Below are positions 20,788 through 28,895 of a stretch of DNA of 51,732 bases, one piece after another. The translations under genes were made by a program, and so were the position numbers. Source of the stretch: Betaproteobacteria bacterium (GTDB lineage Bacteria > Pseudomonadota > Gammaproteobacteria > Burkholderiales > SG8-39); contig SHXR01000030.1 of assembly GCA_009693235.1 (NCBI GenBank), positions 1 through 51,732 of the forward strand, given 5' to 3'. A model generated the notes under the pieces. That model did no database searches. It worked only from the letters and a program-made list of their open reading frames with translations, and had not been told where the DNA came from. How positions within the stretch are numbered: the stretch's first letter is position 1; every line of letters starts with the position of its first letter.

Positions 20788-21171
20788 ATGCCCCAAACTT
20801 TGATTGGTGAAAAGAATGTGCTGGGCGGACAGTTGCTCGCATGCAGCTACGCGCCGGTAACCGGATATTTTCGGGATGGGTGCTGCTCCATTCATGACAC
20901 CCAGAGCGTTGCGCATCTGGTCTGCGTGAAGGTGACCGCCGAATTTCTTGAATACTCAAAGCGTCGCGGCAATGACCTCAGTACGCCCCGTCCGGAACTG
21001 CGATTCAAAGGGCTGGTCCCTGGTGACAGGTGGTGCTTGCATGTGCTTCGCTGGGTAGAGGCCTATGAAGCCTCGATGGCGCCGCGCGTCATCCTTGAAT
21101 CGACCCATGAGCAGGCATTGAAATACGTGGCACTCGATGCGCTGAAAGCACACGCACTCGACGTGCACTGA
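20788..21171 (+). CDS. DUF2237 family protein
   Basis: 127 aa with the family hallmarks NVLGGQLLACSYAPVTGYFRDGCC, CVKVTAEFLEYSKRRGNDLSTPRPE and FKGLVPGDRWCLHVLRWVEA. Short soluble protein of unknown biochemical role, widespread in bacteria. ATG 20788 is 5 bp after TAAGGA. It ends 19 bp from the stop of the convergent AAA ATPase gene. Confidence 0.88.
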   Translation: MPQTLIGEKNVLGGQLLACSYAPVTGYFRDGCCSIHDTQSVAHLVCVKVTAEFLEYSKRRGNDLSTPRPELRFKGLVPGDRWCLHVLRWVEAYEASMAPRVILESTHEQALKYVALDALKAHALDVH

Positions 21172-21190
21172 CTGCCCGGCGAGCAAAAGG

Positions 21191-22171
21191 CTAGAAGCCG
21201 ATCCGGACTTTCCGCGCACCGCGTGGTTCGGCCAGATCATCGATGAGAATTTCATCATGGCCGGCGAGTTTCGCATTGCCGAACGCGGCGACCAGCGCAC
21301 GGCGCATTTCGCGCGGCGCGTAGCCGGCGAGCCGATCGAGCAAGACCGGTTCAAGCGCTGCTGGGAATTGCTTTCCCCATGCATGGGCATCCCGGATTTC
21401 GGTGTAAATGCTGGCGGCAATTCGCATGGCTCCGGCGTGATCCGGTACCTCGATTTCATAGACATTCATGCGATTGAGGATTGGCTCCGGGATGCGCGAA
21501 ACGTCATTGGCAGTCGCGATCCACGTCACGCCTGATGCATCGACCGGAATGTCGACAAATTCGTCGATGAAACTACGGGCCGTATCGTGTTCAAGCAGTG
21601 CATAGAGCGAGCCAAGCGGATCGTACTGATGGTCGCCACCCGCCTTGTCAATTTCATCAACCATCATGAGGGGGTTGGCGTACTTGCCGTTCATCAGCGT
21701 TTCGAACACCTTGCCCGGCTTCGCGTTCTTCCATTGTAACGATGAACCGGAGAGGATCCAACCCGCCGTCATCGAACTCATCGAAACAAAACAAAATCCG
21801 GTGGCAAGCAGGTCAGCCAGTTTGCGACCGAAGTGGGTTTTACCGATACCTGGCACGCCAAGCAGCAGCATCGGTTGAATTTCCAGGGCGTCATTGGACG
21901 AGGTGCAAAGCGCCAGTTGTTTGCGGATATCGTCCAGCGCTTCATGGAAATTCGGTAGTTCGTCGTAGAGCGTATCCATCGCCGGGACGCCGGAGGGCTT
22001 GACAGTGAAGCGCGTGCCGCCCGCCTTGATCATCCGTTCATAGATCGACTTCAGTGCCTCATTGGCCGAGCTTGGCAGCTCAGCAAGGGCGTGTTCCACC
22101 GCGGCGACGTTGTACACATCCTTGAACCCCGCGATCGGCAGGGTGTGGGGCAGCGCGACTGCTGTGCTCAT
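21191..22171 (-). CDS. AAA family ATPase
   Basis: 326 aa with one AAA+ module: Walker A LLLGVPGIGKTHFGRKL near residue 103, Walker B LMMVDEIDKAGG near 170, sensor 1 TWIATANDVSRIP and an arginine region IPEPILNRMNVYEI, with sensor 2 PREMRRALVAAFG. It resembles the ATPase core of Lon-type proteases but lacks the protease domain. The start ATG 22171 follows GGAGG with 5 bp spacing; an upstream in-frame ATG at 22213 is less likely. Role unknown, probably remodelling of a protein complex. Confidence 0.82.
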   Translation of the reverse strand: MSTAVALPHTLPIAGFKDVYNVAAVEHALAELPSSANEALKSIYERMIKAGGTRFTVKPSGVPAMDTLYDELPNFHEALDDIRKQLALCTSSNDALEIQPMLLLGVPGIGKTHFGRKLADLLATGFCFVSMSSMTAGWILSGSSLQWKNAKPGKVFETLMNGKYANPLMMVDEIDKAGGDHQYDPLGSLYALLEHDTARSFIDEFVDIPVDASGVTWIATANDVSRIPEPILNRMNVYEIEVPDHAGAMRIAASIYTEIRDAHAWGKQFPAALEPVLLDRLAGYAPREMRRALVAAFGNAKLAGHDEILIDDLAEPRGARKVRIGF

Positions 22172-22367
22172 AGTGCCTCCATGCGAATTGCAGGATGACC
22201 GTACCACTTGCATCGGCCGCTCTCAAGGCTCGATAAAGACAAATAACGCTGTACATCCCGATTGGTTGCCATTGCTAAGGTCAAAAGCGACATATCTCCC
22301 GTGATTGCCGGCGTGTGGCACTCAGACAGGGATGCTGCTAGCGGCGGCGATCGCCGCGACGCGCTAT

Positions 22368-22386
22368 CTTGGATTTGCCATCCAAG
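22368..22386. promoter_or_regulatory. 7-bp inverted repeat upstream of the DAHP synthase leader
   Basis: CTTGGAT at 22368-22374 and its complement ATCCAAG at 22380-22386, spaced by TTGCC, lie about 45 bp before the leader peptide. This is the size of an operator or the edge of a promoter, but no -35/-10 pair is convincing nearby. The GC palindrome GCGGCGATCGCCGC at 22344-22357 lies just upstream. Confidence 0.25.
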
Positions 22387-22426
22387 GGTGGATCGTGCTT
22401 AAATCGCGGCGGTAAGGAGTGTCGAA

Positions 22427-22501
22427 ATGGCCCGTCTAAGCGGATCTACCCATCAGTTGTTTTATCGATTTCCGCCCGGAATGGCGGGGGGGATCGGCTA
22501 G
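22427..22501 (+). CDS. leader peptide of DAHP synthase with Phe-Tyr-Arg-Phe
   Basis: 24-codon open frame beginning with ATG 22427, preceded by an AAGGAG ribosome site at 22414-22419 with 7 bp spacing, and ending TAG at 22499-22501. The peptide contains Phe12-Tyr13-Arg14-Phe15 (codons 22460-22471), three aromatic codons in four, immediately before a hairpin region that leads to an intrinsic terminator. DAHP synthase is the first enzyme of aromatic amino acid synthesis, so a translated sensor of Phe/Tyr supply would fit. Too short to be a conventional gene. Confidence 0.6.
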   Translation: MARLSGSTHQLFYRFPPGMAGGIG

Positions 22502-22558
22502 CAATTGCCGCTTTGATCCAAAGAAACCGCCAGCGCCCGTAGCCTGGCGGTTTTTTTT
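22472..22558 (+). promoter_or_regulatory. candidate transcription attenuator upstream of DAHP synthase
   Basis: Four segments fit classical attenuation. Segment 1 CCGCC (22472-22476) pairs with segment 2 GGCGG (22483-22487). Segment 2 with the base before it (TGGCGG, 22482-22487) can instead pair with segment 3 CCGCCA (22527-22532). Segment 3 extended (AAACCGCCAG, 22524-22533) pairs with segment 4 CTGGCGGTTT (22544-22553). The aromatic codons end exactly before segment 1, so a ribosome stalled there would cover segment 1 and favour the 2:3 antiterminator. A further hairpin (GGAT/ATCC and CGGC/GCCG, 22491-22519) lies between, and energies were not computed. Confidence 0.5.
22524..22558 (+). 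terminator. rho-independent terminator in the DAHP synthase leader
   Basis: A 10-bp perfect stem, AAACCGCCAG and CTGGCGGTTT, with a ten-base loop, followed by eight T residues at 22551-22558. This is a strong terminator. It sits about 90 bp before the DAHP synthase start and on the same strand, which makes sense only as a conditional (attenuating) terminator or as the end of the leader transcript. Confidence 0.88.
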
Positions 22559-22649
22559 CGCGCGCTGACAGTCCATGCGGCGCGCAGCGGTACTGCGGAG
22601 AGGGTCGGGGAACGTGGGCAAGGTATCTGCAATAATTAGGGGAAGCACC

Positions 22650-23753
22650 ATGGCATCTATGCACGAGCCGCTTCAAGGCGTCGGACCGGTTGATCGCACT
22701 TCGCGAACCGATGATGAGCGCATTCAGGGCATCGTCCCGTTACCGCCGCCGGAACATCTGATCCGCTTCTTTCCGATCGAAGGCACGCCGGTCGAAACCC
22801 TGATCTCGGATACGCGCTCACGGTTGAAAGAAATCCTGCAGGGAAAATCCGACCGCCTGCTGGTGATCGTGGGCCCCTGTTCGATTCACGATCCGGCCGC
22901 CGCGATCGAATATGCCGGGCGGCTTGCGAGGGAGCGGGCGCGCTTGTCGGATGACCTCGAGATTGTTATGCGGGTGTATTTTGAGAAACCACGTACCACT
23001 GTCGGGTGGAAAGGGTTGATCAACGACCCCTACATGAACGAAAGCTTTCGCATCAATGAGGGGCTTCGCATCGCGCGGGATCTGTTGGTTCGCATCAACC
23101 GGGAAGGCGTGCCGGCCGGCTCCGAATTTCTCGACGTGATCTCGCCCCAGTACATCGGCGATCTGATCAGCTGGGGCGCGATCGGTGCGCGTACCACCGA
23201 GTCGCAGGTTCATCGTGAACTTGCCTCCGGGATTTCGGCGCCCATCGGCTTCAAGAACGGCACTGATGGCAACGTGCGAATCGCGATCGACGCGATCCTT
23301 GCGGCGCAGCGCCGGCATCATTTTCTATCGATTCACAAGAATGGCCAGGTAGCGATCGTGGAGACGCGCGGCAACGATGATTGCCATGTCATTTTGCGCG
23401 GCGGCAAGCATCCGAATTTCGATGCGGCGAGTGTTCAGGCCGTCGCCGATGAATTGGTGAAGGCGAAGGTTCGCCCGAAGATCATGATCGATTTCTCGCA
23501 TGCCAATAGCCAGAAGGACTATCGCCGACAGGTAGAAGTGGGTACTGAGGTCGCGGGGCAGTTGGCGGCAGGTGACCAGCGGATATTCGGTGTCATGATT
23601 GAATCGCATTTGCAAGCAGGTCGACAAGACCATGTGCCGGGCCGGCCCCTCGCCTATGGCCAGAGCATCACCGATGGCTGCATCGGCTGGGAGGAAACGG
23701 TGCCGTTGCTCGATCGCTTGGCCGAGGCGGTGCGCAAACGTCGCGGCGGCTAG
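22650..23753 (+). CDS. aroG: 3-deoxy-7-phosphoheptulonate synthase, class I
   Basis: 367 aa, first enzyme of the shikimate pathway, joining phosphoenolpyruvate and erythrose 4-phosphate. Class I (AroFGH) signatures: VIVGPCSIHDPAAAIEYAGRL, VMRVYFEKPRTTVGWKGLINDP, RTTESQVHRELASGISAPIGFKNGT, and the metal-binding IMIDFSHANSQKDYRRQ and GVMIESHL. Start ATG 22650 has AGGGGA upstream; the longer frame from 22575 is not conserved. Which feedback inhibitor it senses (Phe, Tyr or Trp) cannot be told; I use aroG loosely. Expression probably depends on the leader just upstream. Confidence 0.93.
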   Translation: MASMHEPLQGVGPVDRTSRTDDERIQGIVPLPPPEHLIRFFPIEGTPVETLISDTRSRLKEILQGKSDRLLVIVGPCSIHDPAAAIEYAGRLARERARLSDDLEIVMRVYFEKPRTTVGWKGLINDPYMNESFRINEGLRIARDLLVRINREGVPAGSEFLDVISPQYIGDLISWGAIGARTTESQVHRELASGISAPIGFKNGTDGNVRIAIDAILAAQRRHHFLSIHKNGQVAIVETRGNDDCHVILRGGKHPNFDAASVQAVADELVKAKVRPKIMIDFSHANSQKDYRRQVEVGTEVAGQLAAGDQRIFGVMIESHLQAGRQDHVPGRPLAYGQSITDGCIGWEETVPLLDRLAEAVRKRRGG

Positions 23754-24147
23754 GCCGATCAACTGTTGGGGGGGGCGCAGTTCGGCGTAGTTGCACCGCC
23801 GTCCATACGGCCTACTCAGCGATTGCAGAAGACGTGCTCGCCATCGACGGCATAGCGCGAAAAGCGGCGGGCATTACAGGAGGGTGCGCCGGATTTGCGA
23901 TGGGTGTGGCGGTGTGATTAGGCGAGCGTTGCCTGCAAGTTTGTCGTCAGGCGCATTGGGCTGGTATTAGTTTAAGGCTATGGCACAATACGCGGCTCGT
24001 TGATCCACAGCGACGGGTGCGCGCTGGCTTCGTGCTGGATCCAGTGCAGGTGCGTGTACGAAATAGATATTCGAATGATAGGCAAGCCGCATCGACGGAT
24101 GCCGCCAAGGCGACTTGCCAAACGGGATTAACGCAAAAGGGGGAGAC
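23754..24147. other. intergenic region, no gene identified
   Basis: About 390 bp between aroG and tctB. It contains a run of G residues at 23767-23774, and a short minus-strand frame near 23815-23915 without a usable start. No terminator with a T tract, tRNA or riboswitch was recognised. It probably contains the promoter for the Tct operon, but I cannot place -35/-10 boxes. Confidence 0.5.
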
Positions 24148-24933
24148 ATGCAGATCAAGAACGGCAAAGATTTTTGGGCAGGCCTGATGTTCACCGTATT
24201 TGGGCTTGGGTTCATGATCGTTGCTATCAATAATTACAATATGGGAACGGCGGTGCGGATGGGGCCGGCGTACTTCCCGACGATGCTGGGAGGCCTATGC
24301 GCGCTGCTCGGCGCCTTTGTGTTGTTTCGGGCCTTCGTCTCGAAATTTCAAGCCGCCATCGCGTTTATGCCGTTTCGCTGGCTCCCATTCGTCGTGGGGA
24401 TCGGACTCGGCCTGCTCGCCTACGCGATCAAGGGGCCGGCCGGCGGTGGGTTCTGGTACCAGATCGTCCTTGCCTGCTGCCTGATCGCGCTCACTGGGGC
24501 ATTCGGTCCGCCCCACCTTTATGTGATTCTTTCCGCCGTGGTGGTGTTCGCGTTCGTACTGAAACCGCTTGGGCTTTACCTCTCGACGATCATCCTGATT
24601 ATCATCAGTCGCGCGCAAGGTGAAGACTTCAAGTGGAGCGATGTTCCCAGGTCGATCGTGTTCGCGCTGGTGGCGCTCGCCATACACCTTGGCGTCTACA
24701 AGGCTCTGGCGGCGGCGATCGGCCTTGGGTGGGGAATGACGATCACCACGCTGGCATCGCTTTTTGCGACGATCATGATCGGTAAGCGCATGAAAGGGGT
24801 GGAGCTTGGCGCGTTGGCCGCCGTGCTTGGGATTTTCGCGATTTCCGCGTTCGTCTTCGGCCTGGGCTTGCCGTTCAATGTGTGCCCCGATGTGATGGAC
24901 GATGTGTGCCGTAAAATCGGACTGGGGAAATAA
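24148..24933 (+). CDS. tctB: tripartite tricarboxylate transporter TctB family protein (extended)
   Basis: 261 aa small membrane subunit of a Tct transporter, with the TctB/DUF1468 opening FWAGLMFTVFGLGFMIVA, followed by MGTAVRMGPAYFPTMLG. The end GLGLPFNVCPD is also typical. The family is normally about 150-170 aa; here extra hydrophobic segments make it longer, as if the module were extended. ATG 24148 has GGGGGAGA upstream. tctA follows 3 bp later. No TctC periplasmic binding protein is encoded in the window, so the receptor must be elsewhere. Confidence 0.85.
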   Translation: MQIKNGKDFWAGLMFTVFGLGFMIVAINNYNMGTAVRMGPAYFPTMLGGLCALLGAFVLFRAFVSKFQAAIAFMPFRWLPFVVGIGLGLLAYAIKGPAGGGFWYQIVLACCLIALTGAFGPPHLYVILSAVVVFAFVLKPLGLYLSTIILIIISRAQGEDFKWSDVPRSIVFALVALAIHLGVYKALAAAIGLGWGMTITTLASLFATIMIGKRMKGVELGALAAVLGIFAISAFVFGLGLPFNVCPDVMDDVCRKIGLGK

Positions 24934-24936
24934 GCC

Positions 24937-26439
24937 ATGGAAGCACTAATCGCCAATCTCGGACTTGGATTTTCGGTCGCGCTATCGCCGGTCAATTTTC
25001 TCTACTGTTTCATGGGCGTCGTGCTCGGGACGCTCATCGGTGTGTTGCCGGGCATCGGTCCGGTGGCTACGATCGCGATGTTGCTGCCGGTCACGTTTAC
25101 GCTGCCGCCGATCTCTGCACTCATCATGCTGGCCGGGATTTACTACGGTGCCCAATACGGTGGTTCCACCACCGCAATCCTGGTCAATTTGCCGGGTGAA
25201 TCAGCATCCGCGGTCACTACCATCGATGGCTATCAGATGGCCAGGCAGGGGAGGGCCGGCGCGGCCCTGGGCATTGCCGCGATCGGCTCGTTCTTTGCCG
25301 GCTGTGTGGCCACTGTCATCATCGCCTTGTTTGCGCCGCCCTTGGCTGAGGTCGCACTGAAATTCGGTCCGGCCGAATATTTTTCACTGATGGTGCTGGG
25401 GCTGGTGGCCGCAACCGTGTTGGCGCATGGCTCGCTCATCAAGGCGATCGCCATGACCATTCTCGGTCTCCTCATGGGCATCGTCGGTACCGATGTCAAT
25501 TCGGGCGTGGCGCGTTTCAACTTTGGCGTCTCCGAGCTATCTGATGGCATCGGTTTTGTTGCGGTAGCGATGGGTATGTTCGGATTCGCCGAGATCATCG
25601 CGAACCTCGATCAGAAAGAAAATCGTGACGTGTTCGTTGCCAAGGTGACCAATCTCTTGCCAACCCTGAACGACATGAAGATCTGTGCGCCATCGATCCT
25701 GCGGGGCACGATTCTCGGCTCGGCACTTGGCATTCTGCCCGGTGGTGGGGCCCTCCTTGCTGCTTTTGCGGCCTACGCGCTGGAGAAGAAATGTGTCAAG
25801 GATTCCTCCCAATTCGGCAAGGGCGACATTCGCGGGGTGGCCGCACCAGAATCCGCGAATAATGCCGGCGCGCAGACCTCCTTCATTCCGCTGCTTACGT
25901 TGGGAATTCCGTCCAATCCGGTGATGGCGCTCATGATCGGGGCGATGATGATCCAGGGGATCGCCCCCGGCCCGCAGGTGATGACTGAAAGAAAGGAACT
26001 TTTCTGGGGCATGATCGCCAGCATGTGGGTGGGCAACCTGATGCTCGTGGTGCTCAACCTGCCGCTCATTGGCATGTGGGTGAAGCTCTTGTCGGTGCAG
26101 TACCGGCTCCTTTATCCCGCGATCCTGTTGTTTTGCTGCATTGGCGTGTTCAGTCTCAACAACTCGAACTTCGATATTCTCCTCACCGTGGCCTATGGGG
26201 TGTTCGGCTACATTTGCGTGAAGCTGGAATGCGAGCCGGCGCCGTTGATCCTTGGGTTTATTCTCGGGCCTATGATGGAGGAAAACCTGCGGCGGGCGAT
26301 GTTGTTGTCGCGCGGCGATCCGGTTGTATTTTTCACTCGCCCGATCTCGGCGGCATTGCTGGTGGTCGCGATCATTCTGTTGCTGATGATGCTGGCGCCG
26401 GCGTTCAAGAAAACGCGGGAAGAGGCGTTCGTCGAATAG
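24937..26439 (+). CDS. tctA: tripartite tricarboxylate transporter TctA permease
   Basis: 500 aa, large permease of the Tct system. Typical segments: GTLIGVLPGIGPVATIAMLLP, IYYGAQYGGSTTAILVNLPGESASAVTTIDGYQMARQGRAG, then ILPGGGALLAAFAAYALEK and PESANNAGAQTSFIPLLTLGIPSNPVMALMIGA, all diagnostic. It follows tctB by 3 bp. The pair imports carboxylates (citrate and similar compounds) driven by ion gradients. A strong terminator ends the pair. Confidence 0.95.
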   Translation: MEALIANLGLGFSVALSPVNFLYCFMGVVLGTLIGVLPGIGPVATIAMLLPVTFTLPPISALIMLAGIYYGAQYGGSTTAILVNLPGESASAVTTIDGYQMARQGRAGAALGIAAIGSFFAGCVATVIIALFAPPLAEVALKFGPAEYFSLMVLGLVAATVLAHGSLIKAIAMTILGLLMGIVGTDVNSGVARFNFGVSELSDGIGFVAVAMGMFGFAEIIANLDQKENRDVFVAKVTNLLPTLNDMKICAPSILRGTILGSALGILPGGGALLAAFAAYALEKKCVKDSSQFGKGDIRGVAAPESANNAGAQTSFIPLLTLGIPSNPVMALMIGAMMIQGIAPGPQVMTERKELFWGMIASMWVGNLMLVVLNLPLIGMWVKLLSVQYRLLYPAILLFCCIGVFSLNNSNFDILLTVAYGVFGYICVKLECEPAPLILGFILGPMMEENLRRAMLLSRGDPVVFFTRPISAALLVVAIILLLMMLAPAFKKTREEAFVE

Positions 26440-26456
26440 CAGCCATCTTGTTGCGC

Positions 26457-26485
26457 AAAAAAGCCCCGTGATGCGGGGCTTTTTT
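26457..26485 (+). terminator. rho-independent terminator after tctA
   Basis: AAAAAAGCCCC (26457-26467) and GGGGCTTTTTT (26475-26485) form an 11-bp stem with loop GTGATGC and a T tract, 17 bp after the tctA stop. It could also work for the minus strand, but no gene ends there. It separates tctBA from the following flavin monooxygenase gene. Confidence 0.9.
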
Positions 26486-26559
26486 GTTGGTCTTTCCCGC
26501 ATCGACAGTCATTGCAAGCGCAGTAGCCGCCACGGCTTCGCCGCTGCTAGACTGGGAAA

Positions 26560-27747
26560 ATGAAAGTTATCATTGCTGGTGCGGGCCCGGCTGGCCTCAC
26601 TGCCGCACTTGTTCTCGCGCGTGCGGGGATTCCCGTTACCGTCTTCGAGCGCAACGGTGGATTGGCGGAAGACTTGCGTGCCTCGACGTGGCATCCACCG
26701 ACGCTCGATATGATGGGCAGCCTCGGATTGATCGACGATATCCTGCGTGCCGGACTCATTGCACGCTATACGCAGCATCGCGATCGCAAGTCCGGTCAGA
26801 TCGCAGAATTCGATATGGCGCTGCTGCGCGGCGAAACGGACCATCCGTATCGTGTGCAGTACGAGCAATTCAAATACACCCGCCTCGTCCATCGTCATCT
26901 GCGGGCATTCCCCCATGCGCAAATCGTCTTCAATGCGAACGTCACGGGCGTTACGCAGACCGCGGATACTGCGTCGCTTGGCGTTACCAGAGCAAACGGA
27001 ACGCAGACGCACCACGCGGACTACATCATTGGAGCCGATGGTGCACGGGGTGCCGTTCGTCACGCGGTGGGTATCGATTTTGAAGGCCTCACTTTCCCGG
27101 AGCGATTTTTCGTTGCCACCACGACCTTTGATTTCTCAGAGGTGATCGAGCGGTTGTGTTTCGTCAACTACTTCGCCGATATCGACGAATGGCTGGTGCT
27201 TCTGCGCGTGCTCGGCGCATGGCGCTGTCTGTTTCCAACTTGGCCGGGTGAAGCGGACGAGCAAATCCTCTCAGACGAGCGCACCGAGCAGCGGTTACAG
27301 GCGGTGTGGCCGCGCGCAGAGCGCTACGAGACGATTCATCGCACCTTGTACAGCGTCCATCAACGGGTCGCCGCGCGTTACCGGGTTGGGCGGGTATTGC
27401 TTGCCGGCGATGCAGCCCATCTCAATAATCCGCTGGGTGGCATGGGCATGAATGGCGGCCTGCATGATGCGATCAATCTGGCTGAGAAACTCATCGCCAT
27501 CGAGCGGCGCGAAGCGGGCGAGTCGATTCTCGATCGATACGAGCGGCAACGGCGCCCCGTTGCGATCGACTTCATCAATGCCAACACTGCAAGAAACCGC
27601 AGGCTCATGACCGAGCGCGACCCGACCGAGCGCAAGAAAGCGCAAGACGACCTGTGTCACCAGGCCGAGAATCCCCTTACCGCCAAAGCATTCCTGATGA
27701 AAAGTTCGATGATCGAAGCGCTGCGAGCCGCTGCGCGGATTGATTGA
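26560..27747 (+). CDS. FAD-dependent monooxygenase
   Basis: 395 aa group A flavin monooxygenase (p-hydroxybenzoate hydroxylase-like fold), presumably NAD(P)H- and O2-dependent. FAD motifs: MKVIIAGAGPAGLTAALVLARAG at the N terminus, IIGADGARGAVRHAVG in the middle and the GD motif GRVLLAGDAAHLNNPLGGMGMNGG near residue 275. Such enzymes hydroxylate aromatic or related substrates, and clusters with hydrolyases and lyases are common in aromatic catabolism, but no ring-cleavage gene is present. Starts 74 bp after the terminator, so it may have its own promoter. Confidence 0.88.
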   Translation: MKVIIAGAGPAGLTAALVLARAGIPVTVFERNGGLAEDLRASTWHPPTLDMMGSLGLIDDILRAGLIARYTQHRDRKSGQIAEFDMALLRGETDHPYRVQYEQFKYTRLVHRHLRAFPHAQIVFNANVTGVTQTADTASLGVTRANGTQTHHADYIIGADGARGAVRHAVGIDFEGLTFPERFFVATTTFDFSEVIERLCFVNYFADIDEWLVLLRVLGAWRCLFPTWPGEADEQILSDERTEQRLQAVWPRAERYETIHRTLYSVHQRVAARYRVGRVLLAGDAAHLNNPLGGMGMNGGLHDAINLAEKLIAIERREAGESILDRYERQRRPVAIDFINANTARNRRLMTERDPTERKKAQDDLCHQAENPLTAKAFLMKSSMIEALRAAARID

Positions 27748-27835
27748 CGCCGTCGATGCCGTCGTGGTTGGCGCTATGCTTAGGGAATTACTGAACAGGG
27801 GGCTCGCCCCTTCGTAACTCCCCGAATATTTGAGC

Positions 27836-27867
27836 ACGCTGATTACGCGGGATAGCTTAATCAGCGT
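27836..27867. repeat. 10-bp inverted repeat between monooxygenase and lyase
   Basis: ACGCTGATTA at 27836-27845 and TAATCAGCGT at 27858-27867 with a 12-base spacer. TTTCCTC follows on the plus strand. It lies 89 bp after the monooxygenase stop, so it could be a weak terminator, an operator for the downstream lyase genes or a small palindromic repeat. A second stretch with a similar core (TCAGCGTTTC) occurs at 5899-5908. Confidence 0.45.
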
Positions 27868-27951
27868 TTCCTCAGGTGTCGCGAACGATCACTGAATATT
27901 GCATTGCCCGCATGTCGATAACAAACACCCACCACCCAACAGGAGAAAACC

Positions 27952-28827
27952 ATGAGCGAAGGTTCCCGCCAGCGTTTGGCGCTGCGCCTGAAGAAGTCGG
28001 AATTGATTGTTGCCCCCGGCGTGTTTGATGGCGTTTCGGTGCGGCTGGCCGATCGCATGGGATTTGAATGCCTCTACATGACCGGTTACGGCGTGGTGGC
28101 CTCCTACCTCGGACTGCCCGATGCCGGCATTGCAACCTATAGCGATATGGTGAATCGTGTCGGCATGATCGCCAGTCACGCGACCACGCCTTTCATTGCT
28201 GACGGCGACACCGGCTACGGGGGATTACTCAATGTACAGCAGACCGTACGCGGCTATGAGGCGGCCGGCGCATGCGGCATTCAACTCGAAGATCAGGAGT
28301 TTCCAAAGAAATGCGGCCATATGATGGGCCGGCGCGTCATTCCGACCGCCGACATGGTGGCGAAGGTTCGCGTTGCCGTCGAGTCGCGGACGGACAGGAA
28401 TTTTTTGATCGTGGCGCGCACCGATTCGCGAACCACCCATGGCATCGATGAGGCCTTGCGCCGGGGCGAGGCCTACTTGAAAGCAGGCGCCGATGTCATT
28501 TTCATCGAGTCGCCCGAGTCGGTCGAGGAGATGAGAAAAATCTGCGACACCTTCAAAGGCGTACCGACGCTTGCGAACATGGTGGAAGGTGGGCGCACGC
28601 CGGTGCTGGATGCCAAGTCGCTGCAAGAACTTGGCTATCGGATTGCGATCTTTCCGGGTTCCGGGTTTCTTGCCGCGGCGAAGGCGATGGAGTCGGTCTA
28701 TGCCGATCTGAAGCAGCATGGCTCCACCACCAAGCTCTCGGTGCCGGTCTATGAGTTCAAAGCCTTTAGCGCGTTGATGGGGTTCGATTGGGTGGCAGAG
28801 TTTGATAAGAAGTATCGGGATACCTGA
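27952..28827 (+). CDS. isocitrate lyase/PEP mutase family lyase
   Basis: 291 aa. (Beta/alpha)8 barrel of the isocitrate lyase/phosphoenolpyruvate mutase superfamily. The ADGDTGYGG segment binds Mg, QLEDQEFPKKCGHMMGRRVI includes KKCGH (residues 119-123), the catalytic-cysteine motif of true C-C lyases such as 2-methylisocitrate lyase and 2,3-dimethylmalate lyase, and IVARTDSRTTHGIDEALRRG follows. AGGAGA upstream of ATG 27952 is an excellent ribosome site. A LeuCD-like hydro-lyase pair follows, so the set probably acts on a hydroxy-dicarboxylate. Candidate products are pyruvate or succinate plus a smaller acid; not certain. Confidence 0.85.
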   Translation: MSEGSRQRLALRLKKSELIVAPGVFDGVSVRLADRMGFECLYMTGYGVVASYLGLPDAGIATYSDMVNRVGMIASHATTPFIADGDTGYGGLLNVQQTVRGYEAAGACGIQLEDQEFPKKCGHMMGRRVIPTADMVAKVRVAVESRTDRNFLIVARTDSRTTHGIDEALRRGEAYLKAGADVIFIESPESVEEMRKICDTFKGVPTLANMVEGGRTPVLDAKSLQELGYRIAIFPGSGFLAAAKAMESVYADLKQHGSTTKLSVPVYEFKAFSALMGFDWVAEFDKKYRDT

Positions 28828-28895
28828 TCGTTGCGAACAGCACGGCCATGCGTAACGCATGAGGATTCGGTAAGGCGAGACTTGGAGATGCCAGC

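Noticed and set aside
22344..22357. GC-rich palindrome GCGGCGATCGCCGC
   Set aside because: A short palindrome of this composition is expected by chance in GC-rich DNA and no operator partner is seen.
23815..23915. Short minus-strand frame ending in a VDGEHVFCNR-like sequence
   Set aside because: No usable start codon and about 33 codons only; no neighbour support.
25537..26502. 321-codon minus-strand open frame antisense to tctA
   Set aside because: Low-complexity His/Arg-rich product with no family features; tctA on the plus strand is certain.
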